Shown here piece by piece: positions 10,285 through 17,180 of a stretch of DNA of 23,607 bases. The first letter of the stretch is position 1. The number at the start of each line of letters is the position of its first letter. This DNA comes from Betaproteobacteria bacterium (GTDB lineage Bacteria > Pseudomonadota > Gammaproteobacteria > Burkholderiales > SG8-39): assembly GCA_009693435.1 (NCBI GenBank), contig SHXF01000066.1, positions 1 to 23,607 on the forward strand, read 5' to 3'. The position numbers and the translations under genes were made by a program. The notes under the pieces were generated by a model, which ran no database searches, was not told where the DNA came from, and was given only the letters and a program-made list of their open reading frames with translations.

Positions 10285-11595
10285 GGCCGCCCTTGCCGCG
10301 GCGAGGGCATTGTCGATATCCCAGAGGATGTCGTCGATCGACTCCAGCCCCACCGACATGCGGATCATGTCCGGGGTGACCCCGGCCTTGATCTGCTCTT
10401 CTTCGCTCATCTGCCGGTGCGTGGTCGATGCCGGGTGGATGATGAGCGTCTTGGCGTCGCCGATGTTGGCGAGGTGGCTCATGAACGTGGCGGCGTCGAT
10501 GAAACGCTCGCCCGCCCTTGCGCCGCTGCCGCTTCCGCCGCGGATGCCGAAGTTCAGCAGGCCGCTGGCGCCCCTGGGCATGTATTTCTTCGCCAGCGCG
10601 TGAAACTTGTCGCCCTCCAGTCCCGGATAGTTGACCCACGCGACCTGCGGGTGATCCTTGAGGAATTTCGCCACGGCGAGCGCATTGGCGCAATGCCGGT
10701 CCATGCGCACCGGCAATGTCTCCAGGCCCTGCAGCAGCAGCCACGCGTTGAACGGCGATATGGCCGGCCCGAAGGTGCGCAGGATTTCCATGCGCGCGCG
10801 CATGGTGTAGGCGAAATCGCCGAAGGTCTCGTAGAAGCGCACGCCGTGGTAGCCGCGCGAGGGCTCGTGCATGCCGGGAAACTTTGCGCGCGCTTTTTCT
10901 TCCCCCCAGGGGAATTTGCCCGACTCCACGATCGCGCCGCCCATGGTGGTGCCGTGGCCGCCGATGTACTTGGTGGCCGAATGCACCACGATGTCTGCGC
11001 CCCAGTCGAACGGCCGGCACAGGTAGGGCGAGGCGACGGTGTTGTCCACCATGAAAGGGATCGACGCTTCGCGCGCGATTTTCGCGATGGCTTCGATGTC
11101 CACCAGGTTGATCAGCGGGTTGCCCAGCGTCTCGGCGTACAGCAGTTTCGTTTTCGGGGTGATGGCGCGGCGGAAATTCTCCGGGTCGTCGGGGTGCACG
11201 AACGTCGTGTCTATGCCGAGCTTGCGCAGATTCACCTCGAGCAGCGAATAGGTGCCGCCATACAGGGTGGAGGCCGACACGATGTGGTCGCCCTGCTCGC
11301 ACAAGGTCAGGATGGCGGTCGTCTCCGCCGCCTGGCCGGTCGCAGCCGCCAGCGACGCACGCCCGTTCTCCAGCGCCGCCATGCGTTCCTCGAACACCGC
11401 GGTGGTCGGATTGGACAGCCGCGTGTAGACGTTGCCGAAGGTCTGCAGGTTAAACAGACTCGCCGCGTGCTCGGCGGAATCGAAGACGAACGAAGTCGTC
11501 TGGTACAACGGCACCGCGCGCGCACCGGTGGCCGCATCCGGGATCTGCCCTGCGTGCAGTGCCAGCGTTTCTATGCCGAACTGTCTGTCAGCCAT
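10282..11595 (-). CDS. metY: O-acetylhomoserine sulfhydrylase (aminocarboxypropyltransferase)
   Basis: A 437-residue PLP enzyme of the Cys/Met metabolism family. It makes homocysteine from O-acetylhomoserine and sulfide, direct sulfhydrylation for methionine synthesis. Visible marks: TLALHAGQIPD near the N-terminus, VPLYQTTSFVF, YTRLSNPTT, the PLP lysine Lys209 in SATKYIGGHGT, and MDRHCANALAVAKFL and ISPFNAWLLLQGLET in the C-terminal half. The length is normal for the MetY type and longer than MetB/MetC. The ATG at 11595 has AGGA before it. An AT-rich promoter-like stretch lies about 65 bp upstream. The next gene upstream is a CoA-binding protein on the same strand. Confidence 0.95.
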   Translation of the reverse strand: MADRQFGIETLALHAGQIPDAATGARAVPLYQTTSFVFDSAEHAASLFNLQTFGNVYTRLSNPTTAVFEERMAALENGRASLAAATGQAAETTAILTLCEQGDHIVSASTLYGGTYSLLEVNLRKLGIDTTFVHPDDPENFRRAITPKTKLLYAETLGNPLINLVDIEAIAKIAREASIPFMVDNTVASPYLCRPFDWGADIVVHSATKYIGGHGTTMGGAIVESGKFPWGEEKARAKFPGMHEPSRGYHGVRFYETFGDFAYTMRARMEILRTFGPAISPFNAWLLLQGLETLPVRMDRHCANALAVAKFLKDHPQVAWVNYPGLEGDKFHALAKKYMPRGASGLLNFGIRGGSGSGARAGERFIDAATFMSHLANIGDAKTLIIHPASTTHRQMSEEEQIKAGVTPDMIRMSVGLESIDDILWDIDNALAAARAA

Positions 11596-11649
11596 AATTC
11601 CTGAACTTTATGTCAATGAAGTGCCCGAAGCGCGCTGCCTGGAGGGAAA

Positions 11650-11680
11650 TTGGAATGCAAAAATAATATATTTCCCCGCC
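11650..11680 (-). promoter_or_regulatory. AT-rich promoter-like stretch before metY
   Basis: On the minus strand this region reads AAATATATTATTTTTGC, containing TATATT and TATTAT as possible -10 boxes inside otherwise GC-rich sequence. I find no clear -35 at the right distance, so this is a weak call. Confidence 0.3.
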
Positions 11681-11700
11681 ACTACCGTAGCCCGTTTCAT

Positions 11701-12186
11701 TCAATACGGCAGCCACTGCGGTCGCTTCGCCGATATCACCCGGGTATTCACGCCGGCCCAGCTCAAGCCGCCGAACAGGCGCGCGTGCTCGATCTTGACG
11801 CAGCGGTCCATCACCGTTTCCAGCCCGGCCGCCTCGGCCTGTTGCGCCGCGTCCGCGTTGGTCACGCCGAGTTGCTGCCACAGCACTTTCGCGCCGATGG
11901 CGATGGCCTCGGCGGCGATCGGGCCTATGTCTTCGGTCTTGCGGAAGCAATCGACGATCTCTATCCTGAGCGGCGATCCCCGCGCTGCATCGCTCAGCGA
12001 TTGGTAGCACCGCTGGCCGAGGATCTCCGGGTAGCGCGGATTGACCGGCACGATGGTGTAGCCGTGTTCCTTCATGTACTTGGCGGCAAAGTAGCTCGGC
12101 CGGTACCAGTCGGCGGACAGACCGACCACGGCGATCACCTTGTTCGCCTTCAGTATGCGTCGCAGTCCGGGGATGTCGTCGACCAA
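11701..12186 (-). CDS. CoA-binding domain protein (YccU-like)
   Basis: A 161-residue single-domain protein with a Rossmann CoA-binding fold: KVIAVVGLSADWYRPSYFAAKY near residues 16-37 and YTIVPVNPRYPEILGQ near 43-58, then CFRKTEDIGPIAAEAI, KVLWQQLGV and a C-terminal MDRCVKIEH motif. These match the COG1832/YccU family, whose role is not settled. I chose a TTG start at 12186 because an upstream TAG closes the frame, no ATG is available, and GGAAGA lies 7 bp before it. It is 105 bp from metY on the same strand, so a link to methionine metabolism is possible but unproven. Confidence 0.85.
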   Translation of the reverse strand: MVDDIPGLRRILKANKVIAVVGLSADWYRPSYFAAKYMKEHGYTIVPVNPRYPEILGQRCYQSLSDAARGSPLRIEIVDCFRKTEDIGPIAAEAIAIGAKVLWQQLGVTNADAAQQAEAAGLETVMDRCVKIEHARLFGGLSWAGVNTRVISAKRPQWLPY

Positions 12187-12202
12187 GGGAATTCTTCCAG
12201 GG

Positions 12203-12250
12203 TGATGCTACGCATTGGTGATGCTGCGCATTGGCGATGCTGCGCATTGT
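12203..12250. repeat. 16-bp tandem repeat, three copies
   Basis: TGATGCTACGCATTGG (12203-12218), TGATGCTGCGCATTGG (12219-12234) and CGATGCTGCGCATTGT (12235-12250) are contiguous. The array lies directly upstream of the ribosome binding site of the CoA-binding protein gene and would be in its 5' leader or promoter. Confidence 0.85.
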
Positions 12251-12491
12251 AGCGAATCCGGGAGCGGGGCTGCGGGGCAGTTGCGCCGATTGCAAGTAGA
12301 TGGCAATCGCGGATTGAACGTGAAATGGGGGTGCCCGGTTCAGGTTGCAGGTTGGGTTCAATTCCCGGATCGAGCAGACGAAGCTGGGGCACGGGAACGC
12401 GTCTGCGGCGCCCTGATGCACCAGCTGCCAGGAGCGCTCGGGGAGGGATGCAGGCCTGCGATGACGCCGTGCGCAGTCGAGCGGCGGTCCC
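12251..12491. other. Intergenic region, nothing recognised
   Basis: No gene, RNA or clear terminator is visible between the 3' end of the PIN toxin gene and the 16-bp repeats. A T-arm-like element near 12350-12372 does not extend to a tRNA. Confidence 0.3.
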
Positions 12492-12908
12492 TCAGAGCCA
12501 ACGCACCAGGTCAAATCGCTTGCGCCCCTTCATTCGGTAGATTTCGAAGTCCGCACGATCGACGGTCATGATTTTGAGAATCCCCAATTGTTCCGCGAGC
12601 CAGACCAGGGCGGCGTCGGCGAAGTCGATGTCGCGATTGGCGTACTTTCCGATGGTGGTCGAGAGCTCGGGATAAGCACTGACGGGGACGTCCACTACGG
12701 CAAGGCCGCCATCGTGAATCCATCCCAGCAACTGCTGCTTGCTGCGGGAGGAGAGAAAGAAGTTCGCTTCCACGACTACTGGAGCGACCGTGATCAGTCG
12801 TCCCCGGTACCCGCGCAGGAAGGAAATCGCCTTATCGTGGATCGGGTCGGCCTCGCGCCCGAAAGCAACCAGAAAACCGGTGTCGACGATCAGGCGATCC
12901 ACGATCAC
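12492..12908 (-). CDS. vapC: PIN-domain toxin (VapC-like ribonuclease)
   Basis: A 138-residue PIN-domain protein. The acidic metal-binding residues are visible: Asp9 in LIVDTGFLVA, Glu47 in PVVVEANFF, Asp95/Asp98 in DIDFADAALVWLAE and Asp117 in MTVDRADF. VapC toxins cut RNA, often tRNA, when freed from the antitoxin. I chose the GTG start at 12908 because it overlaps the stop of the upstream antitoxin gene as GTGA. Without that overlap the frame is open far upstream. It is intact and of normal length. Confidence 0.88.
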   Translation of the reverse strand: MIVDRLIVDTGFLVAFGREADPIHDKAISFLRGYRGRLITVAPVVVEANFFLSSRSKQQLLGWIHDGGLAVVDVPVSAYPELSTTIGKYANRDIDFADAALVWLAEQLGILKIMTVDRADFEIYRMKGRKRFDLVRWL

Positions 12909-13144
12909 TTGCTGCGCAAGCGCTCTCGAAGCAGGTGCTTGGTGTGGAGCGCCACATCGCCCGGTCGCTTGTCGCTGCCCATGAACCGCTTCCCCAGCTC
13001 GTAGGCGCTTTTCTCGCCGGAAGACCGCTTCAGCATCTGCTCTATCGCATGCTTCACCGCTTCGCTTTTCGACACTTTGCACGAAACGCAATAGTCGGCG
13101 AGTTCCTGCTCGATGCGCGGGGGGAGGCGGACGGAGAGAGGCAT
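12905..13144 (-). CDS. vapB: Ribbon-helix-helix antitoxin of the PIN toxin
   Basis: A 79-residue protein. Residues 1-40 are a CopG-type ribbon-helix-helix: the strand PLSVRLPPRIEQEL, then two helices (LADYCVSCKV and KSEAVKHAIEQML). The C-terminal half is basic and would wrap the toxin. It precedes the toxin gene with a four-base overlap, the standard order. The ATG at 13144 has a poor ribosome binding site. An inverted repeat that overlaps a possible -10 box lies 8 bp upstream and fits autoregulation. It could equally be named as a generic CopG antitoxin. Confidence 0.82.
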   Translation of the reverse strand: MPLSVRLPPRIEQELADYCVSCKVSKSEAVKHAIEQMLKRSSGEKSAYELGKRFMGSDKRPGDVALHTKHLLRERLRSK

Positions 13145-13151
13145 GTTCAGC

Positions 13152-13186
13152 GGTGTCGTACGAATCTTTCATAATTGTACTACACC
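13152..13186. promoter_or_regulatory. Candidate antitoxin operator (inverted repeat over the -10)
   Basis: GGTGTCGTAC (13152-13161) and GTACTACACC (13177-13186) are reverse complements at 9 of 10 positions, with a 15-bp spacer. On the minus strand the right arm overlaps TACAAT (13179-13174), a likely -10 box of the antitoxin-toxin operon. Binding of the RHH antitoxin here would block transcription. The -35 is not clear. Confidence 0.5.
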
Positions 13187-13258
13187 TCCCACGGTTGCGG
13201 ACCACGGGCATGCGGGCGCAGCAGCGGCGTGCCGGTCGTGGCTGCGGCAAACCAGGCT

Positions 13259-13286
13259 TTGGCAAGGCGGATCGCCGGGGTATAGT
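13259..13286 (+). promoter_or_regulatory. Sigma70-like promoter of the ThDP enzyme operon
   Basis: TTGGCA (13259-13264, 5 of 6 to consensus), a 16-bp spacer and TATAGT (13281-13286, 5 of 6). Transcription would begin near 13293, about 27 bp before the leader ORF. Confidence 0.6.
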
Positions 13287-13319
13287 TCGCGTGGACAGAC
13301 ACAAAAGGAGAGCCGCATC

Positions 13320-13388
13320 ATGTTTCCGGCGCCGTATTTCGAGTACACGCTGCGCGCCATGCCGACCGCGGGCAAGTCACGGGGATAG
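13320..13388 (+). CDS. 22-codon leader ORF before the ThDP enzyme gene
   Basis: ATG at 13320 is preceded at 9 bp by AAAAGGAGAG, the best ribosome binding site in this operon. The ORF encodes MFPAPYFEYTLRAMPTAGKS plus RG and stops with TAG at 13386-13388, two bases before the GTG start of the enzyme gene. It has two Met, no Val or Ile and one Leu, so it is not a classical branched-chain attenuator peptide. It may serve to bring ribosomes to the weakly marked GTG by coupling. It is too short to recognise as a family; a chance ORF is possible, but the site quality argues against that. Confidence 0.45.
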   Translation: MFPAPYFEYTLRAMPTAGKSRG

Positions 13389-13390
13389 CC

Positions 13391-15085
13391 GTGACAGGTG
13401 GCCGCGGAGCCCGCAGCGGCGGGCAGTTGCTGGTGGACGCGCTGCGTGTGCATGGCGTCGATACCGCGTTTTGCGTGCCGGGGGAAAGTTACCTCGCGGT
13501 GCTGGATGCGCTTTACGATGCGCGCGATGCGATCAAGCTCGTCGTCTGCCGCCAGGACGGCGGCGCTTCCTACATGGCCGAGGCATGGGCCAAGGCCACC
13601 GGGCGGCCGGGCATCTGCTTCGTGACGCGCGGGCCGGGCGCGGCCAACGCGTCCATCGGGGTGCACACGGCGTTCCAGGATTCCACGCCCATGATCCTGT
13701 TCGTCGGCCAGGTGCCCAACGAATTCGTCGAGCGCGAGGCCTTCCAGGAAGTCGACTACCGCCGCATGTACGGCCCGATGGCGAAATGGGTGGCGCAGAT
13801 CGACCGCGCCGAGCGCGTGCCCGAATTCATCGCGCGTGCCTTCCAGGTGGCGACCTCGGGCCGTCCCGGCCCGGTGGTGCTGGCGCTGCCGGAGGACATG
13901 CTGATCGACCAGGCGGAGGTGCGCGACACCGGCAGCTATCGGGCGGTGCAGGCGAGTCCGGCCGCGGCCGACATGGCAACGCTGCGTTCGATGCTGCAGC
14001 AGGCAAAGCGGCCGCTCGTGCTGCTCGGCGGTTCGGTGTGGGGCAGCGAGGCCTGCGCCGATTTTCGCGCCTTTGCCGAAGCCGCCGGCCTGCCCGTGGC
14101 CTGCGCCTTCCGTTTCCAGGACCTGTTCGACAACCGCAGCGACCATTACATCGGGGATCTGGGCATCGGCCCCAATCCGAAACTCGCGCAGCGGGTGAAG
14201 GACTGCGACCTGCTGCTGGTGGTCGGCGCGCGGCTGGGCGAGATGACGACCGGCGCCTACACACTGGTCGAGGCGCCCGTGCCGAAGCAGACCCTGGTAC
14301 ACGTGCACGCCGGCATAGAGGAACTGGGGCGCGTCTACCAGGGCGCGCTGCTCATCAATTCCGGCATGCCGCAATTCGCGGCAGCCGCAAAAGCGTTGCA
14401 GGTCGACGGCAGCCCCTGGCAGGCGTGGCGCGTGGCGGCGCGCCAGGATTTCCTCGACTGGACGCAGCCCGTCCCGATGCCGGGCAAGGTGCAGATGGCG
14501 GACGTGGTGACGTGGCTGCGCGAGCGCCTGCCCGAGGACGCGCTCATCTGCACCGGCGCGGGCAATTTTTCCGGCTGGGTGCAGCGCTTCTACCGTTTTC
14601 CGAAATGGCGCACCCAGGTCGCGCCCACCAACGGCTCCATGGGCTACGGCGTGCCGGCCGGTGTCGCTGCGAAAATCGCGTTCCCCGAACGCATGGTGCT
14701 GTCCTTCAACGGCGACGGCGACTACCTGATGAACGGCCAGGAACTCGCCACCGCGGTGCAGTACGGCGCGGCGACGATTTTCATCGTGGTCAACAACAGC
14801 ATGTACGGCACCATCCGCATGCACCAGGAGCGCGAGTATCCGGCGCGCGTGCACGGCACGGCGTTACGCAATCCGGATTTTGCGGCGCTGGCGCGCGCCT
14901 ACGGCGCGCACGGCGAGACGGTGGAGGAAACGGCGCAGTTCGCGCCCGCTTTCGAGCGCGCAGTGGCCGCGGGAATAGCGGCGCTGATCGAAGTGAAGAT
15001 CGATCCCCAGGCGATCACGACGGCGACGACGCTGGATGATATAAGGGGGAAGGCCTTGCGGGAGAAGGCTTTGGGCAAGGCCTGA
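13391..15085 (+). CDS. Acetolactate synthase-like ThDP-dependent enzyme
   Basis: A 564-residue enzyme with the three-domain layout of the acetolactate synthase / benzoylformate decarboxylase superfamily: an N-terminal Pyr domain (1-170; CVPGESYLAVLDAL, FVTRGPGAANASIGVHTAFQ), a central domain (about 190-345), and a C-terminal PP domain with the ThDP/Mg motif GDGDYLMNGQEL (441-452) ending at NN 468-469. At the position of the catalytic glutamate (HEQG in typical members) it reads RQDGGAS, with Asp56. No regulatory small subunit gene adjoins, so a role in valine/isoleucine synthesis is doubtful; another 2-oxoacid reaction is likely. The GTG start follows the leader stop by two bases. The next gene begins one base after its TGA, so both are cotranslated. 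Confidence 0.85.
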   Translation: MTGGRGARSGGQLLVDALRVHGVDTAFCVPGESYLAVLDALYDARDAIKLVVCRQDGGASYMAEAWAKATGRPGICFVTRGPGAANASIGVHTAFQDSTPMILFVGQVPNEFVEREAFQEVDYRRMYGPMAKWVAQIDRAERVPEFIARAFQVATSGRPGPVVLALPEDMLIDQAEVRDTGSYRAVQASPAAADMATLRSMLQQAKRPLVLLGGSVWGSEACADFRAFAEAAGLPVACAFRFQDLFDNRSDHYIGDLGIGPNPKLAQRVKDCDLLLVVGARLGEMTTGAYTLVEAPVPKQTLVHVHAGIEELGRVYQGALLINSGMPQFAAAAKALQVDGSPWQAWRVAARQDFLDWTQPVPMPGKVQMADVVTWLRERLPEDALICTGAGNFSGWVQRFYRFPKWRTQVAPTNGSMGYGVPAGVAAKIAFPERMVLSFNGDGDYLMNGQELATAVQYGAATIFIVVNNSMYGTIRMHQEREYPARVHGTALRNPDFAALARAYGAHGETVEETAQFAPAFERAVAAGIAALIEVKIDPQAITTATTLDDIRGKALREKALGKA

Positions 15086-15086
15086 C

Positions 15087-16889
15087 ATGCACATCAAATT
15101 CTGGGGAACGCGCGGTTCCATTCCAACACCGGGACCGTCGACCGTCCGCTATGGGGGCAACACCTCCTGCGTCGAGGTTCGCTCCGATTCCGGCACGCTG
15201 ATCATCATCGATTGCGGCACCGGCGGCCGCGTCCTCGGCCAGCAGCTTGCCGCCGAAAAAGGCGCGGCGGGCGGCGGGCATATCCTCATCAGCCACACCC
15301 ATTGGGATCACATCCAGGGAATCCCGTTTTTCGCGCCCCTGTTCATTCCCGGCAACGTGTGGGATATCAGTGGCCCCAAGGGTATCGCGCGGAGCCTGCG
15401 CGCCACCCTCGCGGGCCAGATGGAACACTCGTATTTCCCGATCGCCATCGATCAGTTCGCCGCGGCCATCCGCTATCAGGACCTGGTGGAAGGTTCATTC
15501 AGCATCGGCGACATCAGGATCACCTCGCGCTACCTGAATCATGCCGCGCTGACACTGGGGTACCGGCTGGAAGTCGACGGCGCGAGCGTCGTGTATTGCT
15601 GCGATCACGAACCGCATTCCTCCGAGCTCGCGTCCGGCGAACTGCCGATCACCGGACTGGACCGGCGCTACGCGGACTTCGTGTCGGGCGCCGACCTGGT
15701 CATACACGATGCCCAATACACGATGCTGGAATATGCGCTGAAGGTCGGCTGGGGGCACAGCACGCCCGAATACGCCGTTCGCGTAAGCCGGGAAGCCGGT
15801 GTGAAGAAACTGGTTCTGACCCACCATGACCCGCTGCGCGAAGACGGCGCGCTCGACCGTATCATCGACGGCATCCGGTTGCGCCTACGCGCGGAGGGTT
15901 CGACGCTGGAAGTGCTGGCGGCGGCGGAAGGCATGAGCCTGGATCTGCGCGGCGATCCGGACCGGGCGCCTGAGCGCTCGAAAGATCATTTTCCGACCAG
16001 GACCACGATCGATGCGTCGGCCATGGCCCGGCCGGTGCTGATCATGGCGGCCGACAGCGGCGTGCTGGCGCTCTTGTCGGAGGCCCTCGCCAAAGAGGGT
16101 CTTGTGGGCGTGATCGTGGCAGACGAAAGTGAACTGCTGCGCAGGCTGGCCGAGCAGCGGCCGTCGCTGGTTATCGTCGAGCAGTCGCTCCCCGGCATGG
16201 ATGGCGTGAAGACGGCGCGCGCCATACGCCGGAGCGAGGCAGCCGGCACGGTCCAGGTTCCGGTGGTGCTCGTTGCAGCCAGGGATCGCCTGCCGGACGA
16301 GGGCCGCAACGTCGCCACCGATCTGCTGGTCGCGCCATTCACACTGAGTTATGCCCGCACCAAGATCCGCGCCTGGGTGCTGCGCAGCGCCTGTCGCTGG
16401 ATCAGGGCGCAACTGCCCGCCGGCGAAGGCGATCGCCTGGGCGTGCTGCGCGACCTGGCGATTCTCGACTCCCCGCCCGAGCGGCATTTCGATCGCATGG
16501 CGCGGATCGCCGCGGCCGCGCTGGACGTGCCGATCGCGCTCGTCAGCCTGGTCGACAGCGAGTGGCAGTGGTTGAAGTCCGGCTACGGGCTGAAGGCTGG
16601 CGAGGCCTCGCGCGACCTTGCCTTCAATGCCCACGTGGTGAGCCTGAAAGAGGAAATGGTGGTGCCCGACACGCTGCTGGACGACAGGTTTGCGGATAAC
16701 CCGCTGGTTCTCGCGGATCCGCGCGTGCGGTTCTATGCCGGCGCCCCGCTGATCCTGGACGACGGCAGCTGCATCGGCACGTTGTGCATCATCGACACCC
16801 GCCCGCGCGAATTCGGCCCGGACGAACTGGCGCTGCTGCGCGACATGCGCGATCTTGTGGTGGAGGAGATCAAGCGCGAAGCGGGCTGA
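15087..16889 (+). CDS. Metallo-beta-lactamase / pseudo-receiver / GAF fusion protein
   Basis: A 600-residue cytoplasmic protein. Residues 1-285 are a metallo-beta-lactamase fold (start MHIKFWGTRGSIPTPG; HTHWDH with His70, His72, Asp74, His75; His152; Asp173 in CCDHEPH; LTHHDPL near 244-250), so a binuclear metal hydrolase is expected, perhaps a phosphodiesterase. Residues 315-430 are receiver-like, but the phosphoacceptor is replaced by Glu365 (VEQSLPGMDG) and the conserved lysine by Ala in VAPF, so phosphorylation is unlikely. Residues 450-598 are a GAF domain of the type that begins RLGVLRDLAILDSPPE. The gene is coupled to the ThDP enzyme by a single-base gap. Control of the hydrolase by a GAF ligand is an inference. 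Confidence 0.88.
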   Translation: MHIKFWGTRGSIPTPGPSTVRYGGNTSCVEVRSDSGTLIIIDCGTGGRVLGQQLAAEKGAAGGGHILISHTHWDHIQGIPFFAPLFIPGNVWDISGPKGIARSLRATLAGQMEHSYFPIAIDQFAAAIRYQDLVEGSFSIGDIRITSRYLNHAALTLGYRLEVDGASVVYCCDHEPHSSELASGELPITGLDRRYADFVSGADLVIHDAQYTMLEYALKVGWGHSTPEYAVRVSREAGVKKLVLTHHDPLREDGALDRIIDGIRLRLRAEGSTLEVLAAAEGMSLDLRGDPDRAPERSKDHFPTRTTIDASAMARPVLIMAADSGVLALLSEALAKEGLVGVIVADESELLRRLAEQRPSLVIVEQSLPGMDGVKTARAIRRSEAAGTVQVPVVLVAARDRLPDEGRNVATDLLVAPFTLSYARTKIRAWVLRSACRWIRAQLPAGEGDRLGVLRDLAILDSPPERHFDRMARIAAAALDVPIALVSLVDSEWQWLKSGYGLKAGEASRDLAFNAHVVSLKEEMVVPDTLLDDRFADNPLVLADPRVRFYAGAPLILDDGSCIGTLCIIDTRPREFGPDELALLRDMRDLVVEEIKREAG

Positions 16890-16928
16890 AGGCGCCCGCG
16901 CATCCAGGAGCGCGCGGAGTGGCGTCCC

Positions 16929-17143
16929 GTTCGGGTGTGGCGTAGCGGATGCGTGCAAAGGCCCGCTGTGCGGGCCGACGAACTGCTGGGGTCGCATTGC
17001 GTTCGGGTGCGGCGTAGCGGGTGCGTGCAAAGGCCCGCTGTGCGGGCCGACGAACTGCTGGGGTCGCATCCGCGTTCGGGTGCGGCGTAGCGGATGCTTG
17101 CAAAGGCCCGCTTTGCGGGCCGACGAACTGCTGGGGTCGCATC
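16929..17143. repeat. 72-73-bp tandem repeat, three copies, between convergent genes
   Basis: Copies start at 16929, 17001 and 17074, each beginning GTTCGGGTG and ending GCTGGGGTCGCAT. They differ at a few positions only. Every copy carries a hairpin, GGCCCGC-TGT-GCGGGCC (TTT loop in the third). The array fills the gap between the convergent MBL fusion gene and gltL. It may act as a bidirectional transcript end or be a mobile intergenic repeat; I do not recognise a named family. Confidence 0.9.
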
Positions 17144-17149
17144 CCCGCG

Positions 17150-17171
17150 GGGCGGAGCCCCTGCTCCGCCC
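17150..17171 (-). terminator. GC hairpin after gltL
   Basis: GGGCGGAG (17150-17157) pairs with CTCCGCCC (17164-17171), 8 bp with a 6-base loop, 9 bp after the gltL stop. No run of T follows on either strand, so it is at best a partly Rho-dependent or transcript-stabilising hairpin. Confidence 0.5.
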
Positions 17172-17180
17172 TGCAGTTCG

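Noticed and set aside
10134..10310. N-terminal extension of the AAA ATPase with repeated ERDARIHL units
   Set aside because: The extension is translated tandem repeat overlapping metY. The ATG at 10133 gives the family's usual N-terminus and length.
8583..10379. Plus-strand open frame of 598 codons opposite the AAA ATPase
   Set aside because: Antisense shadow with His/Arg-rich composition and no recognisable domain, while the minus strand has clear Walker motifs.
12350..12372. T-arm-like element (GGTTCAATTCC-like loop with a G-rich stem) suggesting a tRNA
   Set aside because: No acceptor stem, anticodon arm or D arm can be fitted around it, and two of the five stem pairs are G-T.
15885..17069. 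Long minus-strand open frame with repeated MRPQQFVGPHSGPLHA units
   Set aside because: It is antisense to the MBL fusion gene and the repeats come from the 72-bp array, whose length is close to a multiple of three. No ribosome binding site or known family supports it.
16929..17143. CRISPR-like array
   Set aside because: The three units are contiguous with no variable spacers between repeated segments, and no cas gene is present.
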